NCBI GenBank assembly: GCA_934047225.1
Contig: OW203993.1
Coordinates: 22,272,069 to 22,336,068 of the forward strand
Direction: 5' to 3'
Source: Ypsolopha sequella
Taxonomy: Eukaryota; Arthropoda; Insecta; Lepidoptera; Ypsolophidae
Length of the DNA: 64,000 nt
A model generated the notes under the pieces. The model ran no database searches. It was not told the origin of the DNA and saw only the letters and a list, made by a program, of their open reading frames with translations. The position numbers and the translations under genes were made by a program. Positions 43,036 through 54,853 of the stretch are shown piece after piece. Within the stretch, counting starts at the first letter, position 1. Every line of letters starts with the position of its first letter.

Positions 43036-45554
43036 CACTGTGGGAATTCCGCAGAAATAGATAATTTTTGTGTTGTATATTTTACAAAGAAAATTAAATT
43101 TTTTGTGAATGACCAATTAAACGCTGCTTCCAAATTTACCAAAAAATTTTTTTGGGCGTAGTACTTTTTTTTCTACTGATTTTTAAAATCAATAAATTTT
43201 GGATTGTTTCAGTTTATTGCATTCAGAACCATTTATGGAAAGAATTTATTTTAATGTTTCGATCAAAAGTTTCCAATTATATATTTTTTTTAAGTATTTA
43301 TTTTCTTGTTTACATTATACCTTACTTAAAATGAAAAAAAAAAAAAACTCAGGTTTACGGTTTTGTTCAAAATCTTGTAGGCTGTTTAAATAATTTTTAT
43401 GAAAAAAGTTCTTGCTCGCAAAGCTTTAACTAAATAAAAATAGATAAAAAATATTAAAATTATACGTCATTAATTAGTTATAAAAATGGAAAGTGTTGCA
43501 ATTCCATACAGTGTTTTATGTTCGGAATTAATTAAAAATGGAGCTGATCGAGTTCAAATGCGGTTATTTTTCCAACAATCATATAGCAGTTTGAGTGAAA
43601 GGAATCTCGATAAAGTTTTGGATGCAGTTTTCAAGCGATTTTATTCGCAATTCCAACGAAGATGGCAGAAGTGCAAACGAGAAAAATCTAAATTTGAGAG
43701 TAAATGCGAAAACTGGCTCGAAGGTGTGTTCCTTATAATTTCGATGCTTGTGATGACTTGCCTACTGATACTGCTGCAAGGAATGATAGTGGTAGAAGCA
43801 CTGGCCGTTCACGAAAAATCTTTAAAGACTGCTGTGATCGCAATAAACGTTACAGAAGAGACAAGGTACGTGCTGCTTTCACTCAAGAAGAAATCGACTT
43901 CGCAGCTAATTCTAAAGCAGATCATCCTGGTCATATTAGTTTAGATAAAACGTTAGATATGGTCGTGCAAACTGAACTCACGAAAGAAAAATATGAATAC
44001 TTGAGACACTGGTTGAAGGAACAGGGGTATAATATTCTCGCACCATACAAGAAAATCCTAGAAGAAAAAAAAAGTGCTATCCCGCAGATATTGTTTTCAC
44101 TGAGAGTTCAGCCAAGGTGAGTCTACAAAATATCTTGAACCACACTGCGCAAAGACTGCTTTCAACACAAAAGTTAGAGGCAATTGGAGAAGATTCACTG
44201 ATACTATACTCTAAATGGGGGTGTGATGGAGCCTCAGGTCAAAGCGAGTACCAACAAAAATTTACAAAGGAGAATATTTCAGACTCCCACTTATTCATGA
44301 CTTCTGTGGTTCCAATAAAACTAACATTGAGAGACAACATCAATCAGTCAGTATGGGAAAATGAGCGCCCTTCATCTACACGATATTGTAGAACGCTGCA
44401 AAACGCTACCAAAGAAACGCCTCAAGTTATACGAAATGAAAAAAGCAGAGTCGACGAAGAGATTTCAAATCTCAGGGAGACTATTGTTACTTTAAAGAAC
44501 CATAATTTTAAAGTAAAACACGTTCTCATATATTCTATGATAGACAGAAAGACTGCTCAGTCTATAACAAACACTCCTGCTGCATCTTCATGTTTTATTT
44601 GTGAAGCCACAATCTCAACAATGACCAAAATTGAAGAGCTACAGGCAAGACCGACAAATGAAGAGGCACTCAAATTCGGCATTTCTCCACTTCATGCTCG
44701 CGTTAAGTTCATGGAATGTTTGCTTCATGTGGCTTATAACATTCAGTTCGAACGTGGCCGAGTGGATTCAGATACTCGTCCAGTAATGGCAGCACAGAAG
44801 GAATACATCAAACGTGAATTGAAAGAGAGGCTGGGCATACTAGTTGATACAGTAAAGCAAGGTTCGGGAAATACAAACTGTGGAAATACCTCACGAAGGT
44901 TCTTTGCGAATCCAGTAGTTATTTCTGAAGTAACAGGTTTGGGCGAAAATATAATCAGAAGATTCGGTGTGATTCTCGAAGCAATCACTTCCAATGAAAA
45001 GATTGACCCAGAGAAGTTTGGCAAGTATTGTCTAGTTACTGCGAAAAAAATTGTATCACTATATGACTGGTACGATATGTCACAAACTGTTCACAAGGTA
45101 CTTCTTCATGGACAAGCAATAATGGAAAACTCCATTTTCCCAGTGGGAACTCTGTCGGAAGAAGCTCAAGAATGCCGCAATAAAGATTACAAACTGTATC
45201 TTCGATTTTCAAGAAAGTGGAGTCGAATAGCCACAAACCAGGACATCATGCACCGAATGATGGTTACTTCAGATCCACTGATCTCTCGGAGCAGACCAAC
45301 ATTCTCTACGAAAAAGAACTCCAAAATCAGTGATGATGTGAAAGCCCTGTTAAAAGACGATTCGAATTAACTTCACCGAAATCTTTTTCGTTAGTACCTA
45401 AGTTTATCTGCTTGAGTTGGCAACACCAAAATGTAGCTTTGTAACCTACCTAGCACCTATACGCATAAGTTAGTTGCCTGAAATCACGTGTGTAATATTT
45501 TTAGTCATTTAAAAGTAGTAATTTCCGTGATTCCATACAAATGTTCTCACAGTG
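43036..45554 (+). mobile_element. Transib DNA transposon, complete with ends
   Basis: The ends are inverted: left 'cactgtggga', right 'tctcacagtg'. They resemble the CAC-type termini of Transib elements and of RAG recombination signal heptamers. The flanks are CGCCG (43031-43035) and CGCCT (45555-45559), a GC-rich 5-bp duplication with one mismatch. Comparison with the empty site in copy 1 of repeat X (around 33455) confirms the insertion. It encodes a Transib transposase with two frameshifts. Confidence 0.9.
43486..45370 (+). pseudogene. Transib transposase (RAG1-related), two frameshifts
   Basis: DDE transposase related to the RAG1 core. It starts at the ATG at 43486; frame changes near 43720 and 44085 put the rest in 44117-45370. 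In the last 417-residue frame the catalytic set is visible: first aspartate in KWGCDGASGQSEY (residue 37), second in SMIDRKT (143), and glutamate in EAQECRNKDY (352, the position corresponding to RAG1 E962 by motif). A CFIC zinc-type pair is near 159-162. Other family marks are SSTRYCR, ISPLHAR, GNTSRRFF and VHKVLLHG. About 628 codons, near full length. A second, worse copy lies at 28175-30059. Confidence 0.88.
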
Positions 45555-45932
45555 CGCCTTCACCGCGTGCTGCATGAAGTCAAGAGATCGTCCTGACGCT
45601 CCCCGGAGACAGCCACTTGAGTCTCTCACTCAAAAATCTTCCCGGGAGTACACAAAATGCTACACCCCGCAGACTTATCGTTTTCACCGCAAAAACGAAA
45701 CAATTTACAAATAATTTTACGGAAGTCCTCTCCGATTGACAGATGACGCAATAAAGCCAAAAACAGTATAAAATTTGCTTCCCTGGCAAGAATAGGCTCC
45801 GACCCATCACACAAATATGTTTACTGGATATTCACACCCGTTTAACCCGTTTTTAAACCCAAATTATTCCCGGAATCCTTCCCGATCACAAAACATTCCG
45901 AATGTCAGCTGGATGATGCAATCAGTGTGGCC

Positions 45933-47399
45933 CATCGAAATAATTATAAAGGGAAGTATAATCTCAGTAGGAAACGCCATTAAAACGTGACGCCACATTT
46001 TGAAGGTTGTCTGCTTTGTGGTGTATGACAGACGCTTAGCTCATTGGTCAGCAAAAATCACGTGATGTTATCTCCCTACCTCTGTATGCCTAGCAAAAAA
46101 GTTTTTCAAAGTAAACGTACATGTTAATACTTCGCAACTTTATACTTTTTTCATGGTTGTACACCTTCAACACAGTGATTCCAAACCAATTGACAATCAG
46201 CAAGTAAGCGACAGTATCGTGGTCCTCTACCAATACGCTGTGTGTGAACGAAACAAGACAACAAAGTCGAATGACGCTCTAAGCAAAGCAACTCGAATAG
46301 GCAGGATTATCCTATATAATAAATAACACTGATAACTTGCTTTTTCTTAATACTTGAAATTATTTTAGATATGCTTGTAGAAATTTGTGTGCTGAATCTG
46401 GGATTTTCTGTTGACAAAAAATTTTGCTGGTCTAATTGTATGAAAATATTATATGCGGTTCCGTCCATAAATATATTGGATACCCTTATCGAAAAACTTT
46501 TGATATTTGTTTGCCAGGTTGTGCCACAATAAACTTAGAAATAAGGATAATAAATAAAATACCAGAATTAAAGTAATAAAAAAAATTATAATACAATAAC
46601 TACAGATTGATTCTTAACTTATACACATATACGTAACTACAAATATTTTTTTAGATGCTGGAATCAAAATACAGAAATGTTAAACAAGAAAACAATATTT
46701 ATTTAAAACGTTAGATACGCGGCTATAAAAAGGGTTAAGTGCGTGCTCTATTAAAAAAAAATTCGTATAACTATTTGAACTAATATTCATGTATATATTT
46801 CATTATCAGAATTTGGGAAAATTGCAATTTTACGTGATCACAACAGCATAATAATAAAATAATAAAAGAAACTTTTAATAAAACCTCAAAATATACTCAG
46901 TAATGTTTTGATATATCTACGACTAAGTACCTACTGCATGCATACTCTTTCGTGCATAACACCATCCAATTCTCATGTACCACGTCTACGGCGGCAGCCC
47001 CACACAATTTAGACTCTTTTGTTATCTTTATTGTAACCTGATAGGGACGAAAATGCTACAACCGACTATAAACTTATGTTTTTTTTTTATTATTCTTAGT
47101 TTATTTATTTTCGACTAATTTTTGAAAAAATATGTCAATTTTCATATTTATGCATATAAACTTATACCATCACGCTTGGAATGTTTCGTGGAGTTGCTTA
47201 GACACCATTTCACAATGCAACTAGGCATATTGTGGCTTTTTTTAAACGTTACATGTATAAACTCGACGACTTAGTTCTAGCACAGCTGCCACGAGACTGC
47301 TTGACGGCACTTATAACTAAGCACATGCTCACCGTGGCAATTATTTAGTGGCGTCAATTTTCAAGCGCGTTTATACTTCCCTCCCTTATTATTTCGATG
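45933..47399. mobile_element. P-like non-autonomous DNA transposon, 1.47 kb
   Basis: The ends are inverted: left 'catcgaaataattataaagg' and right 'cccttattatttcgatg', with the following 'gaagtataa' also shared. It is flanked by TGTGGCC (45926-45932 and 47400-47406); counting one ambiguous base gives an 8-bp GTGTGGCC. An end beginning CAT...GAAATAA and an 8-bp duplication recall P elements, but the class is tentative. No ORF is visible inside. The uninterrupted site is seen in repeat X copy 1 near 33100. Confidence 0.75.
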
Positions 47400-47806
47400 T
47401 GTGGCCACACAAAAAACCAGACAGTCGACAGACCACTGTCAGATGCGTTCTAAAATACACATTTTATCCGAAACATTCATCATAATCCAACCAGCTGTGC
47501 CCACGACTTGCCAACAATTTCCAACATTGTTTATATTTATTATTACGAGTATGTATTTATGTTTTGGCTCATATTTTTACCCCTCCCCATTTTTCTTATC
47601 CCCCACTTTTGCCTCCCCCCTCAAATTATGACCACTCCTTCCTCCTCTCTTGCATAACTTCCTTTGTCCCCGTGGGATGCCAAGCTGTGGTCTTGCAGTA
47701 GTGACGGACAAACAAAGAGTTCCATTTTTGCCATTCGGCTACGGAACCCTAATAAGCAACTAATTATGTGTATATACATACTCATAGTACTTACATTTGT
47801 GCTATG

Positions 47807-48156
47807 CAGCCAAATAATTATGTGTAAATGTGTATCTAAATAGCGTAGATACCTACGACATAGCTACTACCTACATTATACTCCTATAGCCAATATTGCG
47901 CTATTTTTCAAGGTCAGCTATCTATAGTCAAACTATCGATAGACTAGCAGCGCTAGTTTAAAAGGTATTTGCAAGTTTATTTCTAGTCCAACCAACTAAA
48001 CTGCCAACTCCGTGTCTAGTCAATGAGTTTGACCCCAACAATAATTCCGCAGTCAACAATGAAACTCTGCAAGGTGATTAAGTAAAGTAAATTAAATAGA
48101 GTACAGTACATAAAGATGAAGTCAATTATTTTTAAAATTTAAATAATTGCTATTTT
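47807..48156. other. Intergenic DNA, nothing recognised
   Basis: AT-rich with short partial palindromes near 47925-47945 (ctatcgatag). No gene is seen. Confidence 0.3.
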
Positions 48157-48430
48157 TAGGGTTCCATACCCAAAAGGGTGCCAACAGAACCCTATTACTA
48201 AAGCCTCCGCTGTCTGTCCGTCTGTCTGTCAGCGGGCTGTATCTCATGAACCGTAATATGTAGACAGTTGAAATTGTGACAGAGTGTGTATGTATTTCTT
48301 TTGCCGCTATAACAAAATGTTTCTTGTATGAGAGGCCCCCATACGAGAAACATGTTTTATTTTACGATGGTACACAATCCTTTATATGCGAGTCCGAGTC
48401 ACACTTGGCCGTCTTTCTAAATTTTTTTGA
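48157..48430 (+). repeat. Lepidoptera-type dispersed repeat fragment
   Basis: Contains 'agggttccatacccaaaagg', 'gtctgtccgtctgtctgtca', 'gggctgtatctcatgaaccg' and, at the end, 'gagtccgagtcacacttggccg'. I know this order from many lepidopteran genomic sequences. It is the main compositional hint to the host group. Confidence 0.6.
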
Positions 48431-49244
48431 AATTTCTACACCAACGGTAAAGCATAGTGGAAATGTTAGGCAAATCTATTTAAGATATCAGTGAAAATAA
48501 ATTGGTATTTAAGTGGCTGTGAGCGAATAGTAAATGCGCAAAAGGCTATAGCGTGGAGCTAGGCGCATGAAACAATGCAATACAAAATGGAATGAGTGTC
48601 AAAATTCAAAAAGTTTATTTTGCAAAGTAGGTATATATAATACACGTTTCACAAGTCAAATTTTAATCTTATAAAAATATATGTAATAAAATAATAAATG
48701 TACATGAACTACTTAGATTAAATGTTTTTTAATTTATGTAGCAATATATATACGATTAAAATTATAGGTAAAATATTATTATACAAGGTGAAATCCAATC
48801 AACCGCCCGAACCCATACCGGAGACCCGGCCAGGGACCAGGAACAGGTTCAATGATCACCAACCGAGCCCCCAGCACGAATCCAGGCAGCCGACCAAATC
48901 CCATCCTATATACTACATAGTAATAGGTTACATATTTAAATACATGCCTACCTCCGCACATTCGATTAGTCTTGTTAAGAAGGAACGGGCAAGAAACTTG
49001 GCAAGATCATGTCTTTTTTTTTTTAACATAAACTTATACTATACATCAAATTACTTATATCTACTTTAACCAAGGGATAAGAAAATACAAGACAGCAGGA
49101 ATTCAGGTTAATGAAAAAAGAAAAACATATATATCTTTGCCTACCTGTCTCATATAGTCTATTTCCTTTTACAGTCTGTAATTAATTAATGTTAACTCTT
49201 AAGAGGAATCAAAAGTTAGGAAATTATATTAATTAATTAAATTA
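48431..49244. other. Intergenic DNA including a LINE 3' untranslated region
   Basis: The part next to 49245 is the downstream side of the minus-strand LINE tail. 48790-49015 is GC-richer and ends with 'aagaaggaacgggcaagaaac', a motif I recall from insect LINE or SINE tails. No ORF is supportable. Confidence 0.3.
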
Positions 49245-49500
49245 TTATCTACTATCATCAAAATCAGTATCACTATAACACCATGCTTCACCATCATCCA
49301 AATATTCATTTATTTTATAATATGCCTTTTTCAGTAGGCCCTGCTTAATATACTGTTTAAACTTATTCTCTGACAAAGTAAGGACCTCCTTTGGAAGTTT
49401 ATTGTAAAATCTTATACCATGTCCTACGAAAGAGGTACTCACTTTGGCGAGTCTGATTTTTGGAAAAGCCAGTTTATACTTATTTCTGGTTTCCTTACAA
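49245..49500 (-). pseudogene. Non-LTR retrotransposon ORF2 C-terminus
   Basis: On the minus strand, open from about 49500 to TAG/TAA near 49245: KYKLAFPKIRLAK, then TSFVGHGIRFYNKLPKEV and FKQYIKQGLLKKAYYKINEYL. This is the typical final segment of many insect LINE ORF2 proteins (full-length protein ending with 'NKLP' and a lysine-rich helix). The reverse transcriptase is missing, so it is a fragment. A (gctgt)n run lies just upstream near 49540-49562. Confidence 0.6.
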
Positions 49501-49639
49501 TGTTGCTCACCAAGCCTTGGGAGAGACTCAACATTTTGATTTGTGCTGTGCTGTGCTGTGCTGATTTTCGTTTTATTATTCGGATTGAAGTGAATTATGG
49601 CTATAGCTTGGTACTAGCGCTGGTTTAATGATATCTCGT

Positions 49640-50209
49640 AGTGATATAAGCTGATAGAAAGTATAGGTATGTAATAATTTCAGCTCCGGTAGGCCAATAT
49701 TTGACCACACTTCACAAATTGCTGCTTATTATTCTCGTTTAGCTTTGTATTTTTTTGTAAATATTGCTAATGCTAGCGTTAAAGTGGTGCAATGGCAAAG
49801 CATAAATTGATAACGTACTTATACGTTTTTGTATACGTGTACTTGCAAAATATAGGCCAAATCAGACGCTGCACTTTGCACAAAATTGAGGACTAGCTAA
49901 ATAATCGGGAAAGAACGAGGTTACTCGGTAGGATTGTAGAAAGGAAGGGCACTTAGCTTTGTGGCCTGGCTGCGGTGCGAAGTGCACTGACCAGCGTGGC
50001 TAGAATGGGCCCGAACTCTTCTAAACTGTTCGAAGCTGGCTCTAGTGTTGTTGATGGTGACCTCTCGATGCACGTAGGTTTGACCTGGCTGACGCATGGC
50101 TGCGGCGCTGGGTGCTGACCGGCCAATGCTCAGGTGCGTAGATTAGCAGATTTCACTGCTGCGGTGCTATGGCTGACCGGCTTAAGATCAGGCGCGTGGT
50201 ATAGAATAT
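49640..50209. other. Intergenic DNA with diverged GC-rich subrepeats
   Basis: Three loosely similar blocks beginning 'gctgcggtgc' or 'gctgcggcgc' and including 'tgaccggc/tgaccagc' occur near 49970, 50100 and 50160. No ORF was found. They may be part of an LTR or an old tandem repeat. Confidence 0.35.
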
Positions 50210-50880
50210 TGTTGGACAAAATGTCGCCACTGTCGCCACTTTATGTACTTGCGGTACAATTGGTAGTTTTATTGTTTTATAATTAAAACCACTTGATCAT
50301 TTTAGATCGTATAATATTTAGTTTAGCAGTTAATTAACAGTTGCCACAAAATAAGAGGCCCGTTTTACCATTAACTACCATTGAATATACATGTAATAGA
50401 ATAGGCAGGCCCTACTCGCGATCGGAAGCGGTTTCTTTGCGCTCCACATTATTTAATTCTAAAAATAGTCTAAAGCATAGTGTTAGTGTTAAGTACTAGT
50501 TTCCTAAGAAGCCTGTAACGTGACTAGTGTTTTTGTGAATATCCTATCTTAATCAACCAGTGACTGTCAAGATACGAGTGAAAATGTTAGAAAAAGCAAA
50601 GATGTTGTCTATGCTCTACACTGGATGTCTTATCTGTGAATCACACAAATGACAGTTCTCGCTCTCTACACGATTTCTCGTTCGCCTTGTGTTTGTGTCG
50701 TCCAATTTTATAATCAATAAGAATCTAATTGAATCTTAATAATATTTGACGCTGATGTACTATAGTTTATTTCATAAAGAAATAAACGTATATTGAAAGT
50801 GCCTGACGGTTTTATGTCTCGTTCTTTGTAAGACGACACGCAAATATATATCTGCACGACCTGCTCTGCCATATTCAACA
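50210..50880 (+). repeat. Probable Copia 5' LTR
   Basis: Starts TGTTGGAC and ends TTCAACA, giving a TGTTG/CAACA inverted end pair, and is directly followed by a Copia-type primer site and a Copia ORF. The partner 3' LTR was not found in the window, so the left limit rests on the end motif alone. Confidence 0.5.
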
Positions 50881-50898
50881 GGTTTATAAGCCCAGTAA
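50881..50898 (+). promoter_or_regulatory. Copia-type primer-binding site
   Basis: 'ggtttataagcccagt' directly after the putative LTR resembles the internal initiator-tRNA-Met half-molecule site known for Drosophila copia (ggttatgggcccagt, from memory). Confidence 0.55.
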
Positions 50899-50946
50899 GT
50901 CTTGAAAAGACGAAGATAATTGTGAGTAATTTGCACAATCATAAAC

Positions 50947-52590
50947 GTGATGACGAATCCATCAATAATTCAATCAGCATCAAATGTGGGCGGAAATAAT
51001 GTTGGAAACATAACCTCAATAGAAAGACTCGAAGGATTAACAAACTATATTAACTGGAAATTTGCGTTGAAGATGGTTCTCGTATTGGAAGGTCTTTGGA
51101 AGTGCGTGGAAGGCACTGATACGGATGTCGTTCGTGACAGCAAAGCGTTGGCCAGGATTTGTCTTAGTTTGCAACCCGCTCTTTACCAATATGTAAGGGG
51201 CTGCACTACAGCAAAAGAGGCGTGGCAAAAACTTGCTGTAAGTTTTGAGGACAAAGGCTTGTATCGACGTGTACTTCTACTACGCCAGTTACATCGCGTG
51301 GAATACAATCAATTCGCTAACATGTCTGATTATATAGACGGCGTCATGCGATTAGTACAACAACTTGCAGATATTGGTAAGAACATTGACGATGGAGAAG
51401 TGGCAGAGATTTTATTATCCGGTTTGCCTCAAGAACATGATATCATCGTGTCAAGCCTAGAGACAGCATGTTTAACCAGTAATCTCACAAGTGAAATTGT
51501 CAGAATGCGATTATTGCAAGAAGATCACCGGCGAAATACGGATACCAATTCAGCAGCTTATGTGGCTAACAAGAAGAGTAAGAATGCTAATATCATCTGT
51601 ACATATTGCAAGAAACAAGGGCACATTGCGAAGCGCTGCTTCAAGAAGAAGCGAGAGCAAGGCGATCGAAAAGGAAAGGAGGAGCACACAATGGTTGCTT
51701 TAGCATTCTCAGCGACTGCTACAGCGTCAGAAGAGTTCATTGTTGACTCTGGTGCATCTTGCCATATGGTGAAGAATGAAAAACTAGTTATAGATGCCAA
51801 AGAAAGAAATTGCAATATTTCTGTGGCAAATGGCCAAAATATTTGCAGTAAATCTATTGGTAAAGTTCCACTCTCATCTTATGTTAGTCTAAAATCTAAA
51901 TAATGTTTTAGTAGTTCCCGACTTGTCTAATAATTTAATGTCTGTTAGTCAGATTACTGAAAGAGGTTATGTTGTTGTTTTTACTAAGGATGGGTGTAAT
52001 ATTTATGAAAATTTTAAAATTACTGGCAACCAGATTTTGTCAGCTAGAAAAGTTAATGGGCTTTACAAATTTAGTGCTCAACAAGGTAGGTCCTTACCCC
52101 AGGAGTATTCCAAGCCCCTTCATTGTAGGCAGGGGACTGTGAGTGCTCACACAGCTGCTGGTGTGTCATTAAGCTTATGGCACAAGCGTCTAGGCCATCT
52201 GAATCTTACAGGTATGCGTTTACTCGGTGATGGGGATCAGTGTTTGGGTGTTGTTTTTCAGGAAAAAGAAAAAGATCATTGCCTGAGCAGCTGTGTCTCT
52301 TGCCTGTCAGGCAAGATGCATGAAGCATTTTTTCCTCGGGCAAGTGCAAGACGTGCTGCTTCACCTTTGGAACTGGTCAATTCCGATGTCGCAGGGCCCA
52401 TGCAAGTCAGCACTTGGGGCGGAGCCCGCTTCTTGTTGACCTTTACCGATGACTGTACGTGGAAAACCTTCGGATACCTCATGAAGTCGAAAAATGAAGT
52501 AAGTTCCCATTTTGTTAGTTTAAAAAGTATGGTTGAGAAACAAACTGGTTTGCATATTAAAGTGCTTCGTACTGATAACGGCACAGAAAG
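50947..52590 (+). pseudogene. Copia gag-protease-integrase, 5' part only
   Basis: The frame opens near 50947 (Met-Met-Thr). Gag has NYINWKFALKMVL and the UBN2-type AWQKLAVSFEDKGL segment, then a CCHC knuckle CTYCKKQGHIAKRC and protease DSGASCHMV. The frame stops at 51903 (SLKSK*). A frameshift takes it to 51923 onward, with NLMSVSQITERGY, the pre-integrase zinc region LWHKRLGHLN...C..C and the integrase motifs NSDVAGPM and RTDNGTE. At about 52590 the Copia sequence ends abruptly within the integrase and a LINE begins. Reverse transcriptase and RNase H are absent, so it is a truncated copy. Confidence 0.85.
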
Positions 52591-53751
52591 TGTGGAGTAC
52601 CGCAGGGCTCGGGATGTGGACCAGTCTGCTACCTTATGCACGTTAACATCTTATGTGGAGTGCTACGTCACTGCTCAGCTCACATGTTCGCTCGACCTGT
52701 GTACGCTACGCGCTGGTACTAGTCTCGTCAAAACGTGTTTATTGGTTCAACAAGATATAGACGCGGTCGTTAAATGGTCCCATGATAATGGTATCGTTCT
52801 AAACACCGACAAAACAAAATTTCTTATTATTCGTTCACCCCACTTATGTCTGACCGAGTCGCCTCCCTCCATGTATACTCACAGTTTTCCGTGCTTTCAT
52901 AATAATCTAATTACCTAGTTGTCAATGTAAACCTATTGAGAAAGTAGAATGTGTTACATACGAGGGTGAATCCAAAAGTTCTAAGCCCGACCGTGAAAAT
53001 GAAAGAAAAGTGGGTTCAAAATTATTTTTATTTTTCGACATAGTCTCCATCTAGATCAACACACTTCTTCCACCTGACCTGCAACTTGTTTATACCCTCG
53101 AAAAAAAATGATTCCGGAAGGTCGTCAAAATAACTGCGACTATCACTTCTTCTTTAGTCGAATATTTAGATCCCCCAAGTGTTTTTTTAAATTTGGAAAG
53201 AGATGATAGTCAGAGGGGGCTAAATCCGGCGAATAAGGTGGGTGGGGCAGCAACTCGTAACCACATTCATGGATCACAGCCATCGTTTCAACCGAAGTGT
53301 GAACTCGTGCATTGCATGGATGTATACGTAAACTGGATTGAGCACTGAAGGATGTTACGCGTAGAAAAATAGACTCTATTTCATACAGTTAAAAGTTATT
53401 TTATTATGACACAACCAACTAGAGAAAACGTGCCGAGCGGGACAACACACAGTCGATGCCTGTGTCCTACTCGCACAGTTGCCATCACAAAAAAAACAAA
53501 TTGCGATGGTAGGCTTGAGTTTTTCACGATTTAGTTTTTCAACGACTTATAGTATTTAGCTTTTAGTAAATACTTTTTTTTTAACCGACTTGAAAAAAAG
53601 AGGAGGATCTCAATTCAACTGTATTTTTTTTGGGTATGTTATTCCTTATCTCCGTCAATTCTGAACTGAATTGAATGATTCTTTTTTTGTTTGGAAAAAT
53701 TTCCTTTGAGGTAGGTCCCATTTTAAGATTGACCATGATCTGATGAAAGTT

Positions 53752-54260
53752 TTCAGAGACAGGCAGTGGAACGCCTCAGAAAGTAACAGCGTACCACTTG
53801 ATATTAAGGAAATCGCTTTGTACTACGATGTTGATCGCAGAGTATTACTTGGAAATTGTCAATCTTCCACCTGACCTTCGATCCTGGTCTTATTAAGTCA
53901 TTACCATAGAACTCTTTAACGAATGAGAGCACTTACCTCGAGATTGCGGCAATCACTTTGGTAGGGTGCTGATTGTCGGGTATTTCTTGGAAATTATCAG
54001 AATACCCACCTGACCTTCCATCCTGGCTTCACCACCATAGAACTCCTTAACGGACGACAGCATACCACTCAAGATTAAGGCAATCGCTTTGTATTAGGAT
54101 AGTGATTGCCGAGTACTACTTGTAAATTGTAATTTCTCCACCTGAACTTTGATCTTGGCCTCATTACCATAGAACTCTTCAACGGGTGACAGCACATAAC
54201 TTGAGATTACGGCAATCAGTTTGTATTAGGGTGCTGATTACAGGGTATTTATTAAATATA
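53752..54260 (+). repeat. 131-bp tandem repeat, nearly four diverged copies
   Basis: 'ccacctgacctt', 'ccatagaactc', 'gacagca', 'gattaaggcaatcgctttgta' and 'gggtgctgatt' recur with a period of about 129-132 bp (anchors at about 53877, 54006 and 54138, plus a leading partial unit). Confidence 0.8.
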
Positions 54261-54379
54261 ACCAATTATTACTTGTCCTTCGTTTTATATCAACAGCGCG
54301 TTTACAAGAACTATCCACATTACACAATTTGACCCGTCAACACTAAAAATGTAAAATAATAAACTTTTAACAAAAAATA

Positions 54380-54667
54380 GTAACCGACTTTAAATGTAAC
54401 TGCAGCCATTCGCAAAAAAGTTAAAAATAATTATAAAATGACCGATGGTACTGAAATAACACTTTTTCCGACTTCTTTGTTCCTGAAAAGTCACCGCGTT
54501 CCCTTGGATATAGCAACACAGAAACCAATATAAGAGCGCCGACTTCTAGAGAACATATTTTTCAGGAAGAAAGAAGGCGGAAAAAGTGTTATTTCGGTAC
54601 CATCGGTCATTTTATAATTATTTTAAGCTTTTTAGCGAATGGCTGCAGTTACATTTGAAGTCCGTCA
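54380..54667. repeat. 290-bp palindrome
   Basis: Arms of about 110 bp (54380-54491 and 54560-54667) are reverse complements: 'gtaactgcagccattcgc', 'aaaatgaccgatggtac' and 'aataacactttttccg' against their inverses. The unpaired centre is about 70 bp. Confidence 0.88.
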
Positions 54668-54853
54668 CTATTTTTTTGTTCGGTTTATTTATGTTTTACA
54701 TTTAGTTTTATCCGTAAATGTAAGATCAATCATTCCTTAATAAAGTTGGGATTATTCTTATGCTTGCAAACTGGTAACCCTTTTATCTAAAAATGGCGCC
54801 ACGGCCGTGACATTTGAAAACAAAATTGTAAAATTAATACTTTGTTTGCAAAA

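Larger units (their letters stand above)
42938..47806 (-). repeat. Dispersed repeat family X, copy 2, split by two insertions
   Basis: In reverse orientation this carries the same sequence as 32722-33560 in three pieces: 42938-43035, 45555-45932 and 47400-47806. The gaps hold a Transib element and a P-like non-autonomous element, each flanked by short target duplications. Confidence 0.9.
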
